A stretch of 64,000 bases of DNA, from positions 248,001 through 312,000 of the forward strand of contig JAFLTE010000001.1 of assembly GCA_022510565.1 (NCBI GenBank). The letters run 5' to 3'. Of this stretch, positions 8,910 to 18,451 are shown one piece after another (the stretch's first letter is position 1; the number at the start of each line of letters is the position of its first letter). The stretch is from Lachnospiraceae bacterium (GTDB lineage Bacteria; Bacillota; Clostridia; Lachnospirales; Lachnospiraceae). The notes below the pieces were generated by a model. The model was given only the letters and a program-made list of their open reading frames with translations, ran no database searches and was not told where the DNA came from. A program made the position numbers and the translations under genes.

Positions 8910-9989
8910 TTAACCTACTTCTTCCATATAGGCATCCGCTATTTTCTCTCTGTCAAATTCCGCCTCCATCTTTTTACGTCCTGCAAGCCCCATTTGACCT
9001 CGCTCTTCCACGGAAAGTGCAAGAAATTTTTCCATAGCTTCTATCAATTCGTCTGCATGTCCGGGTGTAAAACCAAAACCTGTCTTACCTTCTTCAAAAG
9101 CTTCCAGACAACCACTGATTTTAGAGGCAATTACAGGTCTTCCCGTGGCCGCCGCCTCAAGCAGCGCATTGGACATTCCCTCGTGGAAAGATGCCACTAC
9201 AATAGCGCTTGCCGAAGCCAAATAAGGCCGCACCTCTGTTTGGAAACCAAGCTGTCGAATAACGCCCTGCTTTTCCAGATCGTCCAGCATGTCCTGATAG
9301 TCCTCGTCACAATATCCCATAATATCAAAAAATACTGTGTCGCTGTGTAAACGTCTCGCCGCTTCCAAATATTCCAAAATACCCCGTTCCTTCATCACCC
9401 TTCCAACAAACAGGAAATGCGTTTCCTCTCCCTGCGGATAAGGTTTATATTCGTGACGGGTCAGATTGACACCGGAACCCATAACCAGTCTGTCTTTTTT
9501 GCCATGAATCTTGTATTTTTGAAAGATTTCTCTATTTTCCTCATTCTGGAAGAAAACACATGCATCCCTGCGAAGTCCCAGCCTGTACATAAGAATAACC
9601 AGCCAAAGAAGCGGTCCTGTCTTATCAAAAGCACCACCCAATCCCGTAATCGTTGCAATACAGGGAAACCGCCGTAGTCCGGCACACAAACCGCCGTAAA
9701 TATTAGGCTTAATTGTATAGGTGAGCACCATATCCGGCTTTACTTCCTTCATTAACTTTCCATAGGCCAGACACAGCTTAAAATCCTCGATCGGGTTGAT
9801 TCCCCTGCGGTTAATCGGCGTCTTATATACCCGAAAGTTCCGAGCTTCCAGCTCCTCTTTCTTGACATCATCCGGTACACTGACTGTCACAGTATATTGT
9901 TTCGCCAGCTTATCCAGGAACTGATCCCTGAAATCGCACAGACCGCCGCAGGAATTAGCCAATATCAATATTTTCTTTCTTTTGTCCAT
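8910..9989 (-). CDS. Glycosyltransferase family 4
   Basis: A GT-B transferase of 359 residues. It starts MDKRKKILILANSCGGL, carries a glycine-rich loop in the first domain (YTIKPNIYGGLCAG), and the GT4 acceptor motif SFHEGMSNALLEAAATG with an E-x7-E pair. It resembles PglA/WbnH-type transferases that add the second sugar to an undecaprenyl-linked HexNAc, which fits its position near the small PglC-like enzyme. An earlier in-frame ATG at 10010 overlaps the stop of the ATP-grasp gene; the ATG at 9989 with AAAGGG 7 bases upstream is preferred. Cytoplasmic; donor unknown. Confidence 0.85.
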   Translation of the reverse strand: MDKRKKILILANSCGGLCDFRDQFLDKLAKQYTVTVSVPDDVKKEELEARNFRVYKTPINRRGINPIEDFKLCLAYGKLMKEVKPDMVLTYTIKPNIYGGLCAGLRRFPCIATITGLGGAFDKTGPLLWLVILMYRLGLRRDACVFFQNEENREIFQKYKIHGKKDRLVMGSGVNLTRHEYKPYPQGEETHFLFVGRVMKERGILEYLEAARRLHSDTVFFDIMGYCDEDYQDMLDDLEKQGVIRQLGFQTEVRPYLASASAIVVASFHEGMSNALLEAAATGRPVIASKISGCLEAFEEGKTGFGFTPGHADELIEAMEKFLALSVEERGQMGLAGRKKMEAEFDREKIADAYMEEVG

Positions 9990-10009
9990 GTTCAAACCCT
10001 TTTCATCCA

Positions 10010-10993
10010 TTACGGAACGATTTCTTCTCCGTTCATATCCTGTATGCTGATCTCATTATACTTCATCATACAGATATTTTCCTGATATGCTCCAATCTGC
10101 GGCTCATTCTCCTCGCCCGCAAGATTGACAAGCACCTGGCGCGGCATATTGACTCCGCAGGCATAGGCATGGGGATAACCTCCGCCGAATCTGGGATTCA
10201 CCTCTGAAATGTAATATACCCCATCTATCAGGAAGATATCAATATCTATCATACCGCGAAAGCCGCATTGTTCCACAAAATTCTGTAACATTGAAAACAG
10301 TTTCGGATCCTTCACCGATACAGACTTGTCCGTCTCACCGGCACGCATTTTTATTTTCTTTTTGACAAAGATAGAGGTGCATCTCCCCGACTTCATATCC
10401 ACATACACGTCCGCACCGTATTCCTGCCCGTTCATATATTCCTGAATCATCAGATCGTCATACAGCCGGAAAAGGAGCTCTATCTCTTCATCGCTGTTTA
10501 CCTGATTGATATTGATGCTGGCACTTCCCTTAACAGGTTTTACAAAGACAGGATAGGATATCTCTCCTTTAGCCTTCGCCTCATAGAAAGCTTCCATATC
10601 CACATAACATTTACCGGTAGGAATATTCATTTTGGTAAGCATCCGGTACATGCGGTACTTGTCAAAGCAGGTTTCCACCAACTCATAAGGTGAAATAACA
10701 GGCGTTACTCCAATTTCCAGAAAGCGCTCCTTCTCCCTTGCGAGCAGGCTAAGTTCCGGATCAATCAGGGAAAACACGCCTTCAATCTGTTCCTTTTTAC
10801 AGATATCCAATATAGAGTCCAGATAATCCGGTGCTGTGATTCTGGGCACCAGATAAAACTTATCCGCATCATAGACAGCAGGTGCCAGATTGCTACAATC
10901 CGTTGCAACCACCCGGCCCGATTCTCCTACTTCTTTCTTAAAATATTGTACCACCTTATTCCTTGTTCCTGCACTTAATATTAAAATATTCAA
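10010..10993 (-). CDS. ATP-grasp enzyme (CarB-like), first of two paralogues
   Basis: A 327-residue ATP-grasp protein beginning MNILILSAGTRNKVV. The ATP loop PVFVKPVKGSAS lies at 148-159 and the metal-binding NPRFGGGYPHA at 266-276. The start is taken as a TTG at 10993, with GGAGG 5 bases upstream; this gives exactly the same length and the same N-terminus as the paralogue at 36820-37803. Upstream in-frame ATG at 11005 would put the Shine-Dalgarno inside the coding sequence. ATP-grasp enzymes join a carboxylate to an amine or thiol through an acyl phosphate. In a glycan cluster an amide between an amino acid and a sugar is plausible. The substrate is not known. Confidence 0.82.
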   Translation of the reverse strand: MNILILSAGTRNKVVQYFKKEVGESGRVVATDCSNLAPAVYDADKFYLVPRITAPDYLDSILDICKKEQIEGVFSLIDPELSLLAREKERFLEIGVTPVISPYELVETCFDKYRMYRMLTKMNIPTGKCYVDMEAFYEAKAKGEISYPVFVKPVKGSASININQVNSDEEIELLFRLYDDLMIQEYMNGQEYGADVYVDMKSGRCTSIFVKKKIKMRAGETDKSVSVKDPKLFSMLQNFVEQCGFRGMIDIDIFLIDGVYYISEVNPRFGGGYPHAYACGVNMPRQVLVNLAGEENEPQIGAYQENICMMKYNEISIQDMNGEEIVP

Positions 10994-11026
10994 ACTAACC
11001 TCCATATTGAACTGCTTCGCACGTTG

Positions 11027-11683
11027 CTATAGCGTCAACTTCCCCGTTTCTCTCAATCTCTCCTGACGAATCTGTGCAAAATTTCCTTCCACAGCGTTCG
11101 TATCCTCCGCCACTTCGTCTCTGCGTCCAAATATCTGTCCAAACACCGTCTGCACAGTCATGAAAAGTACCTTAATATCCATACGCAGAGATAAAAGCTC
11201 CACATATTCCACGTCTTTTTGAAGCCGCCTGTCCCAGTCGATAAAATTGCGTCCGCTAACCTGCGCCAGTCCCGTCAAACCGGGTCTTACGCTGTGTCGC
11301 TTCTTTTCCCGCTCAGAATAATAGGGCAGATAGGACACAAGAAGGGGTCTGGGTCCGATCAGGCTCATATCTCCTTTTAAGATATTAAAAAGTTCCGGCA
11401 ATTCATCCAAACTGGTTGAACGCAGAATTTTGCCAAACCTTGTAAGCCGTACCGCGTCCGGCAGGAGCTCTCCGTTTTCATCCCGCTTGTCCGTCATAGT
11501 ACGGAATTTACAGAGAGTAAAAATCTTTTCATCTTTCCCCGGACGTTCCTGCTTAAAAATAACCGGTGTTCCCAATTTCACCCTGACCAATATTCCAAGT
11601 ATCAAGTAGACAGGAGAGAGCACAATGATACCGCACAGCGAAACAACAATATCTATCAATCGTTTGATATATTTCCGATACAT
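11027..11683 (-). CDS. Small phosphoglycosyltransferase (PglC-like sugar transferase)
   Basis: A 218-residue monotopic phosphoglycosyltransferase. The single N-terminal hydrophobic stretch (about 10-32) is the re-entrant membrane helix, and the catalytic Asp93-Glu94 pair sits in RSTSLDELPELFNILKGDM, followed by LIGPRP and RPGLTGLAQVSGR. It moves a phospho-sugar from a UDP-sugar to undecaprenyl phosphate, starting a glycan. It lies downstream of the dehydratase and aminotransferase that could make a diacetamido-sugar donor as in the Campylobacter pgl system. The C-terminal tail after about 180 is longer than in PglC. A second, large enzyme of this kind is at 59789-61183, so two glycans may be started. 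The start has an excellent AAGGAGG site. Confidence 0.9.
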   Translation of the reverse strand: MYRKYIKRLIDIVVSLCGIIVLSPVYLILGILVRVKLGTPVIFKQERPGKDEKIFTLCKFRTMTDKRDENGELLPDAVRLTRFGKILRSTSLDELPELFNILKGDMSLIGPRPLLVSYLPYYSEREKKRHSVRPGLTGLAQVSGRNFIDWDRRLQKDVEYVELLSLRMDIKVLFMTVQTVFGQIFGRRDEVAEDTNAVEGNFAQIRQERLRETGKLTL

Positions 11684-11765
11684 ATGCCCTCCTTTCCGCT
11701 TCAGCGCTTAGCCATTCAATAGCGTATATTATTTAATAAATCACCCAATCTCTTTTTTGAGCGGT

Positions 11766-12905
11766 TTATCTGCCAAAACAATGCCTGACAACGCTGATAA
11801 TCAACTCCATATCCTCTTTCGTATTCTTGATGTCACTGGGCAGACACATACCTCTGTAAAAAACATCTTCGCCCACGCTTCTGCCGTCCGCATGATGCGG
11901 TATAAAATCACATGCCGCAAAGACAGGCTGCAAATGCATCGGCTTCCAGATAGGTCTGGATTCTGCATTAATCTCTTCCAGTGCATCCATTATAATATCA
12001 GGTGTTATGTTGCAATCTTTTGCAATCGTCATACAGGATAACCAGCAGTTGGCATCCCCGTCAGGGTTGAGCGGATTCATAGTAATTTCAGGAACATCCG
12101 CAAAAGCTTCACGATACTTTTCATAAATTACCTTCTTGAGTGACTTATGCTCCTCCAAGTGGAGAAGCTGCCCTCTGCCGACTCCTGCCGTGATATTGCT
12201 CATACGATAATTATAACCTATCTGTGAATGCTGATAATGTCTTGCGGGGTCACGCGCCTGCGTTGCGAGAAATGTGGCCTTTTTCACTGCCTCCTCTTCC
12301 TTGGACACGAGCATACCGCCGCCGGAAGTGGTGATAATCTTATTGCCGTTAAAGGAATAGATACCGTATTTACCGAAGGTGCCCGTCTGTCGTCCCTTGT
12401 AAGTGCTGCTCAGGGATTCCGCCGCATCCTCGATAAAGGGCACATCGTGTTCCTCGCAGATTGCCATAATCTCATCAAGCTTCGCAGGAGTTCCGTATAA
12501 ATGCGCGCATACTACCGCTTTCGGATTCGGATATTTATCGAACGCTCTCTTAAGCGCCTCAGGAGACATATTCCACGTATCCGGCTCTGCGTCGATAAAC
12601 ACAGGCGTTCCGTTTTCATAAACGATAGGATTGCAGGTGGCAGAGAAAGTCAAATCGGACACAAACACCACATCACCTTGCCGTATGCCAAGCAGTCTCA
12701 ATGCCAGATGAATCGCCGCCGTACCCGAACTGAGTGCCGCCGCATAACCGCAATCCGTATATGCCGCCATCTCCTTCTCAAAAGCATTGACATTAGGTCC
12801 TAAAGGTGCCACCCAGTTAGTATCAAATGCCTCCTGCACATATTTCTGCTCTTCGCCATGCATAGTGGGGGATGATAGATAAATTCTTTTTCTGTCCACT
12901 AACAA
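11766..12905 (-). CDS. DegT/DnrJ/EryC1/StrS sugar aminotransferase (PglE-like)
   Basis: A 379-residue fold-I PLP aminotransferase. The Schiff-base lysine is Lys189 in SFNGNKIITTSGGG, and the PLP-contacting IEDAAESLSS segment precedes it. The family transfers an amino group from glutamate to a 4-keto (or 3-keto) sugar nucleotide. Directly upstream is a PglF/CapD-like 4,6-dehydratase and directly downstream a PglC-like enzyme, the same order of functions as bacillosamine synthesis, so UDP-GlcNAc-derived 4-amino-4,6-dideoxy sugar is the likely product. A PglD-like acetyltransferase was not seen nearby. Start is uncertain: TTG at 12905 (AAGGAG 4 bases before) or GTG at 12899. Confidence 0.85.
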   Translation of the reverse strand: MLVDRKRIYLSSPTMHGEEQKYVQEAFDTNWVAPLGPNVNAFEKEMAAYTDCGYAAALSSGTAAIHLALRLLGIRQGDVVFVSDLTFSATCNPIVYENGTPVFIDAEPDTWNMSPEALKRAFDKYPNPKAVVCAHLYGTPAKLDEIMAICEEHDVPFIEDAAESLSSTYKGRQTGTFGKYGIYSFNGNKIITTSGGGMLVSKEEEAVKKATFLATQARDPARHYQHSQIGYNYRMSNITAGVGRGQLLHLEEHKSLKKVIYEKYREAFADVPEITMNPLNPDGDANCWLSCMTIAKDCNITPDIIMDALEEINAESRPIWKPMHLQPVFAACDFIPHHADGRSVGEDVFYRGMCLPSDIKNTKEDMELIISVVRHCFGR

Positions 12906-14782
12906 ACATCTCCTTCCGTACTGTGATAGGTAGGAACAATTTTCTTGATAAGCGGTCTGATGTCCGAACTTTCAATCTGGCACTCATCCTTCAGTTCTTT
13001 TAACTGCGCAAAAAACGCATGCTCGTCCAATTCAATCGGTTTACCGATATGAATCATCTTATTCGCCGTATCCCGCATGCCTTCCTCGTCCATCAGAAGT
13101 TCTTCATACAACTTCTCTCCCGGTCTCAGACCCGTAAACTCAATCTTGATATCTTCACCGACACGATAGCCCGACAGCTTAATAAGATTTTCCGCCAAAT
13201 CCAATATTCGAACAGGCTCACCCATATCCAGGACGAAGATTTCTCCGCCTTTCGCATAGGCCCCCGCCTGCAGCACCAGAGATACCGCCTCGGGTATTGT
13301 CATAAAATAACGGATGATATCAGGATGTGTTACCGTCACCGGACCACCCGCCTCAATCTGCTTGCGGAACAGCGGAATAACGCTTCCGTTGCTGCCCAGG
13401 ACATTACCGAACCGAACCGCCACAAACTCCGTCTCATAATGTTTGTCAAAGGTCTGGATAATCATCTCACAGATACGCTTGCTGGCACCCATAATATTGG
13501 TGGGGTTTACCGCCTTATCCGTGGAAATCATCACAAAACGCTGCACGCCGCTCATTGCCGCCGCCTGTGCTGTCTTAAACGTACCGAACACATTGTTCTT
13601 AATCGCCTCGGTAGGACTGTCCTCCATGAGCGGTACGTGCTTATGTGCTGCCGCATGATATACAATATGAGGTTTATACTGAGAGAAAATATAATTCATG
13701 CGGTTGGTATTCCGAACGGAAGCAATCAGTACCACCAAATCCAGTTCCGGATATCGCACCTTCAGTTCCTGTTGAATATCATAAACCGCATTCTCGTAAA
13801 TATCCACGATCACAAGCTGCTTCGGCTTATGTGCCGCAATCTGTCTGCACAGCTCACTGCCGATGGAACCGCCGCCGCCGGTGACAAGCACTACCTTACC
13901 CTGTACATAGCCGAGGATGGATTCCATATCCACACTGACAGGATCTCTGCCCAATAAATCTTCCACCTCCACGTCACGCAGCTTGCTGACGTTGACTTCC
14001 CCATTCACAAGCTGATACATTCCGGGCAGGGAGCGCAGCTTGCAGTGGGTGTCCTTACAGATTTCCAGTATCTTTCTGATTTCCGCCCTGCTTGCCGAAG
14101 GCATCGCTACGATAATCTCATCTACCTCGTAGACATCCGCGCACTCTACAATCTTCTCGCGTCCTCCCACGACCTTGATTCCCTGAATATATCTTCCCCA
14201 TTTTCCGTTGTCATCATCAATGATACACTTAATAACCATGGTGGAGAAGTTACTGTTCACAATCTCTTTAATAATCACATTTGCGGCTTCACCCGCGCCG
14301 ATCACCATGACCGAAATCCTATTTTTCTTATTCTGTTGTTTATGTTTCAGACCTCTGAAGAAACGATAGGAAAAACGACTCGCAAAGATACAAGTGATCA
14401 GCAGAAACATATAATAAAAATAGTAACTTTTCGGCACCGGCTGAGAATAAATTTTGAAGAACTGCAGTCCAATCGCATTTACAAGAGTAGACAGGACGCA
14501 GGAAGCAATAATATTCTGCAGTTCCGTCTCTCCGGCAAACGCCCACAGACTGCTGTACAGACGAAAAACATAAAAAATAACGATTGTTATCACAATATTA
14601 ATCGGCATGAATCGCTCTATCGGGCGCATGAAATGAGACGGTATCGCGCTGACCACAAACTCATAACGCATGATAATCGCCAGATAACTCGCAAAAATAA
14701 TACTGATAATATCGTATAGAATCAAGAATGTTCTTCTATACAGGATTTTTACATTAAACACTTTTTTCTTATTATTTTCCAT
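12899..14782 (-). CDS. Membrane-bound UDP-HexNAc 4,6-dehydratase (PglF/CapD/WbpM-like)
   Basis: A 627-residue protein with about four N-terminal membrane helices (roughly 17-38, 60-80, 90-108, 120-138), a first Rossmann domain starting VMVIGAGEAA (158-167), and a second SDR domain with TGGGGSIGSE at 301-310. The active-site segment STDKAVNPTNIMGASKR (420-436) has Thr, Asp and Lys, with Met in place of the usual SDR Tyr, as in this family. It dehydrates UDP-GlcNAc at C4 and C6 to a 4-keto-6-deoxy sugar. It overlaps the aminotransferase gene by 7 bases, so the two are coupled. A soluble PseB-type dehydratase is encoded separately at 49630-50625. Confidence 0.9.
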   Translation of the reverse strand: MENNKKKVFNVKILYRRTFLILYDIISIIFASYLAIIMRYEFVVSAIPSHFMRPIERFMPINIVITIVIFYVFRLYSSLWAFAGETELQNIIASCVLSTLVNAIGLQFFKIYSQPVPKSYYFYYMFLLITCIFASRFSYRFFRGLKHKQQNKKNRISVMVIGAGEAANVIIKEIVNSNFSTMVIKCIIDDDNGKWGRYIQGIKVVGGREKIVECADVYEVDEIIVAMPSASRAEIRKILEICKDTHCKLRSLPGMYQLVNGEVNVSKLRDVEVEDLLGRDPVSVDMESILGYVQGKVVLVTGGGGSIGSELCRQIAAHKPKQLVIVDIYENAVYDIQQELKVRYPELDLVVLIASVRNTNRMNYIFSQYKPHIVYHAAAHKHVPLMEDSPTEAIKNNVFGTFKTAQAAAMSGVQRFVMISTDKAVNPTNIMGASKRICEMIIQTFDKHYETEFVAVRFGNVLGSNGSVIPLFRKQIEAGGPVTVTHPDIIRYFMTIPEAVSLVLQAGAYAKGGEIFVLDMGEPVRILDLAENLIKLSGYRVGEDIKIEFTGLRPGEKLYEELLMDEEGMRDTANKMIHIGKPIELDEHAFFAQLKELKDECQIESSDIRPLIKKIVPTYHSTEGDVC

Positions 14783-14791
14783 ATCTTTGTC

Positions 14792-17299
14792 CTACGCTGT
14801 CCTATGTCTGTCAAAAAGGAGGGGTGCCATCGCTGTCAACAGACAGAATGTCGTCGGGTTGCATGGATGAAAAATCCACTCTGTAAGTCCCGCAACGGCA
14901 AACATAACCAATATAGCAAGCGGCAATGCCGCGCAAACCCTGTCCGCTTTGCGCTTATGATAGTAGACGGCAGACTGCACTAACGTACCGATGCCCAACA
15001 ATATAAATACAATGCCCACATATATACCATGGTCATAAGCTACCTGCAGATAAATATTATGCGCATGGACATTATAATTGCCGTTCGGCTCCATAATACC
15101 CATATCGTCGTGCCCGACTTTATTCAAATTATTGTAATATAACCTGAAAATCTCCATTCTTCCGTTGGCATAGGAATCTTCCTCTTCGGAATATTCTAAA
15201 TTCTCATCTACACTGACATCCACAGTCACATCTTCTGCAGACGCCAGCAAAATATCCTCCGTCTTAGCCAACATTGTATTTTGGAACGCATCTTCGCCTG
15301 CATCACTGCGTATAAAGACTGCCTTCAGACTCTCCTCCTCCGGAATACCCAATATCTTTATCTGAAATACTTGTATGAACCGCTGGATAGTCATATAATA
15401 ACGAGAATCCATGTATCTGCCATGCATAATCTCCACTGGCAGTTCCTCTATTTCATGCAGTATCGGTCTCGCAGCAACGGAAGGCACTATCCTTTGTGCC
15501 GTAAAGGTTATAGGAAAGCAGAGCATGGCTGCCAAGATAATCATCCCCGTACTTTGCAGCATACAATACCATCTGCGTCTGAGAGAAAAGCACATAACCG
15601 GAATCGTAACCACCGCCATAGCCAGCATTGCCAAATAGCCGGTTCTGGACAGCGTAAGCAGCAAATACACCGATGAAACACCGAGAATAATCAATTCCTT
15701 ATATACATACGCAAACGTTGGACGTCTTCTGTACGCATCCAAGAATTTTACCAATGCCGCGCTCACCACAAGTGCCAAATATACCCCTGATACCGTTACC
15801 GTATGGAAAATAAAAGGATATCTGGAATATATAAAAAACATATACGGTCTATGCAGCAGGCAATAAATGACCATCATTCCAAAATGAAACAAGATACCGT
15901 TACATATATTGCGAAGCAACAATGCTTTCCGATCCCATGCTGCCATATTCAGATAGAACAGTCCAAAGGCACATACCAGATAAATAGGCCATCCTCTCGT
16001 ATTGCGATACCATATAATCAGAGCGAAGAATACCGCCACAAGAAGGGTGTACCACACGGAAATATCCCGAATCCGCCCCTGCACCAGAAAACGGATTGCG
16101 CCGATGATGACAAAGCCCGCTAAGATACCTGCCCATACAGTGAGTTTTACAGTCCGAATCGCCCATTTATCGGGATTCTCCAACGCAGCCACCACACTGC
16201 TATAATACCGAAACGCGATAACAGATGCTGCCACGATATATATAAGATTGACAATGTTAAAAAAGTCTTTACCCTTATAGGTCACAATCACCGACAAAGC
16301 AAAGAAAATCAGCATTTGCCTATACGCCACGGTATGATGAACATCATAAAGTCCGTTCATATAGTTACAGCACGCCCATAACGCACCTGCAAAAAACACC
16401 GACTGCAGGTAATTACGCCAATTTTCTGCAAGAATATCAAGCACTGTGCGGTCTGTAGCCAGGCTTGTCCTATTATGGTTGACGGCATAGAGCAAAATTA
16501 CCGCCGCAAGTACAATACTTAGCTCATAGAACATAATAGATACAGCATCTGATGTAAACAGCTTACAAGGCCACACGGACACAAAAGCCGCCACAGCTGC
16601 AATCACAATAAGAGGATTGCACACAGTCTTGACCGTCTGTTCCACCGTCACCAATATATTCTTTTCCGGTCTCCTACCGTAATATCTTCCGGTGAGATAA
16701 GTCACTAAAACAGCCGTCAGTAGCAGAATCACATCAAACAGCAATGTTTTGCCTTTGCGCAGGGGAACCTCGTACTCATAGGCCGCTATCATGCAATGCT
16801 CCGTATCTTCCACGTTTTCGTAGTAGAGTGTCCCGTTATATATATTGCCCGAATCCTGCGTATTTTCATACGCCACATAAAAGGGAGCATCAACTCCTTG
16901 AACAAGATAATAGTACTCTCTTCCGACCTCCACATCGATATTGACCTGCACCGTACAGAAACCGGGCATATCCTTCATGCCTTTTGTATCAATAATCTGC
17001 TGCATGATTATGTTCATCCTGGCATCATACAACACAAAATTGAACGTCTCCCCAATCTCTCCGCGGGTAAAATATATATCGATATTTTTCAGCCTGTCAT
17101 ACTGGGCAATAAACATTTGCTGAACTACATAGTCCGCAGTAACCGCCTCGGATTCCATAACCATCTGCCGACTGCTGTCGGAAACTATCGTCTCTCTTAC
17201 AAGACGAAGCGGCCACAGCGAAATCACTACACACAACACAATAATCCAGACAGTCGTTCGGATTGCCTGACTTTTATAAACAATTCTGTTCATTTCCAC
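14792..17299 (-). CDS. O-antigen ligase-like (WaaL/Wzy-type) polytopic membrane protein
   Basis: An 835-residue membrane protein: one N-terminal helix (about 13-33), a beta-rich extracytoplasmic region to about 180, then some ten to twelve helices. Near the C-terminus NVHAHNIYLQVAYDHG followed by helices is typical of the Wzy/O-antigen ligase superfamily, where a periplasmic-side His/Arg loop handles the lipid-linked glycan. It would polymerise a glycan or move it onto an acceptor outside the membrane. Long for the family because of the N-terminal domain and an acidic loop around 660-700. A good promoter at 17329-17357 suggests it heads the second assembly module. Confidence 0.72.
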   Translation of the reverse strand: MEMNRIVYKSQAIRTTVWIIVLCVVISLWPLRLVRETIVSDSSRQMVMESEAVTADYVVQQMFIAQYDRLKNIDIYFTRGEIGETFNFVLYDARMNIIMQQIIDTKGMKDMPGFCTVQVNIDVEVGREYYYLVQGVDAPFYVAYENTQDSGNIYNGTLYYENVEDTEHCMIAAYEYEVPLRKGKTLLFDVILLLTAVLVTYLTGRYYGRRPEKNILVTVEQTVKTVCNPLIVIAAVAAFVSVWPCKLFTSDAVSIMFYELSIVLAAVILLYAVNHNRTSLATDRTVLDILAENWRNYLQSVFFAGALWACCNYMNGLYDVHHTVAYRQMLIFFALSVIVTYKGKDFFNIVNLIYIVAASVIAFRYYSSVVAALENPDKWAIRTVKLTVWAGILAGFVIIGAIRFLVQGRIRDISVWYTLLVAVFFALIIWYRNTRGWPIYLVCAFGLFYLNMAAWDRKALLLRNICNGILFHFGMMVIYCLLHRPYMFFIYSRYPFIFHTVTVSGVYLALVVSAALVKFLDAYRRRPTFAYVYKELIILGVSSVYLLLTLSRTGYLAMLAMAVVTIPVMCFSLRRRWYCMLQSTGMIILAAMLCFPITFTAQRIVPSVAARPILHEIEELPVEIMHGRYMDSRYYMTIQRFIQVFQIKILGIPEEESLKAVFIRSDAGEDAFQNTMLAKTEDILLASAEDVTVDVSVDENLEYSEEEDSYANGRMEIFRLYYNNLNKVGHDDMGIMEPNGNYNVHAHNIYLQVAYDHGIYVGIVFILLGIGTLVQSAVYYHKRKADRVCAALPLAILVMFAVAGLTEWIFHPCNPTTFCLLTAMAPLLFDRHRTA

Positions 17300-17328
17300 A
17301 CCTTGTCGGAAAAATTCTTTTACAGTCT

Positions 17329-17357
17329 AGTATACCATGAATAGCCTTATTTTACAA
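17329..17357 (-). promoter_or_regulatory. Extended -10 promoter before the O-antigen ligase-like gene
   Basis: On the minus strand TTGTAA (17357-17352), a 17-base spacer, then TATACT (17334-17329) preceded by TGG. It sits in the 52-base gap between 17299 and 17352, with the -35 touching the stop of the upstream gene. Start predicted near 17322, leader about 23 bases. Confidence 0.6.
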
Positions 17358-18404
17358 ACCGAATGCGCTGTCACTCTGCAGCTTGCGCTCTTCTACGGCC
17401 TTTATCATGCTCTGCCTGTCGCTGCGGTAAGTTTTTGCCAGTTCATCGGAATAACCAACAATAACCCACGGAAGCACTGTCTGAATCTGCTCCAGAATTT
17501 GTTTGCCCTGCTCTTCACTTCCCACAGGATGCTGGCGCTGTGTGCCGTCCTTAGAGCAGAATTTTATGGAAACGTGCTTACTCACTGTGATTACACCATA
17601 TTTCTTTCTCTTTTCTATGTAAGTATATGCCCACAGTAAATCATCCGAAGGCAGGAAACAAGTCTTCTCTCCGGTACCGAGAATATAATCTCTGCTGAGC
17701 CGCAAGTTATGTATCGGGGCTGTATTCCGGTAAAATTGTTCCACTTTTGACTCGGCACCGGTCTCCTCACAGTATTTTTTCAAATCTTTTTGATATCTTC
17801 CCGTCAGCGCGGAAATCAAAGTCCAAAATGCTATTCCCCACAGGATAAGCCATACGGCTATGGCTATGATCTGCTCTCCTGTTTCCGCACCGCCATACTG
17901 GTCTACCACCAGATAATAGCGCAGCGCCAAATCCATGTCTTCCATGCCGTCCTCTTTCAATACTTCACGGAAATACCGCCAGCTGTCGTCGCTCATGGAA
18001 AGAATCGTGCCTTTTACACGAAACTGCCCGGTAATCGTATCAACCTCATCAAACAGATACGCCCATGTTTCATCCATCAGCGCGTCACATTGATCGATAT
18101 ACTTGGGTTTTACAACCATACCCATATACTCGTTTTCTCCGACAGGAATAATGTACTCCTGGCTGACTAGGTCCGTTCCCTTCGTTGTGTTGGCATATGC
18201 ATCGTAAATACCCCACACAGTGCCTTCCACATACATGGCATCGTGAATCTGATCTGCAGTGAGTTCATCCAGATCGGATGTTCCGCCAACCACAGTCCGA
18301 ATCGTTTTCCATTCTGCCCATAAGCCAACGCATCCTACGGCAAACAATAGAATGAAGGTTATCAGATTGGTTTTCAGGCTAATCATTTTTAGTTCTTTAA
18401 ACAT
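17352..18404 (-). CDS. Unrecognised membrane protein, paralogue of the next gene (long form)
   Basis: Not assigned to a known function. The 350 residues start MFKELKMISLKTNLIT, with a membrane helix at about 13-30, an extracytoplasmic insert of roughly 130 residues, a second helix at about 180-205, and a C-terminal cytoplasmic-type domain of about 140 residues. The last part, from KKYCEETGAESKVEQFYRN to YRSDRQSMIKAVEERK, matches the neighbour at 18452-19081 closely, so the two arose by duplication. The long insert between the helices is the main difference. It lies between a DUF6020-like protein and an O-antigen ligase-like protein, which suggests a role in glycan handling, but nothing in the sequence proves one. 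Confidence 0.75.
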   Translation of the reverse strand: MFKELKMISLKTNLITFILLFAVGCVGLWAEWKTIRTVVGGTSDLDELTADQIHDAMYVEGTVWGIYDAYANTTKGTDLVSQEYIIPVGENEYMGMVVKPKYIDQCDALMDETWAYLFDEVDTITGQFRVKGTILSMSDDSWRYFREVLKEDGMEDMDLALRYYLVVDQYGGAETGEQIIAIAVWLILWGIAFWTLISALTGRYQKDLKKYCEETGAESKVEQFYRNTAPIHNLRLSRDYILGTGEKTCFLPSDDLLWAYTYIEKRKKYGVITVSKHVSIKFCSKDGTQRQHPVGSEEQGKQILEQIQTVLPWVIVGYSDELAKTYRSDRQSMIKAVEERKLQSDSAFGL

Positions 18405-18451
18405 ACTTCACATCTCCCTTTCTTTTGTATATATTATCTGTTACATATAAA

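Noticed and set aside
13019-13957. Long plus-strand open frame of 312 codons opposite the PglF-like gene
   Set aside because: It lies wholly antisense to a well-conserved SDR enzyme, has His/Arg-rich composition typical of reversed coding sequence and no family motif.
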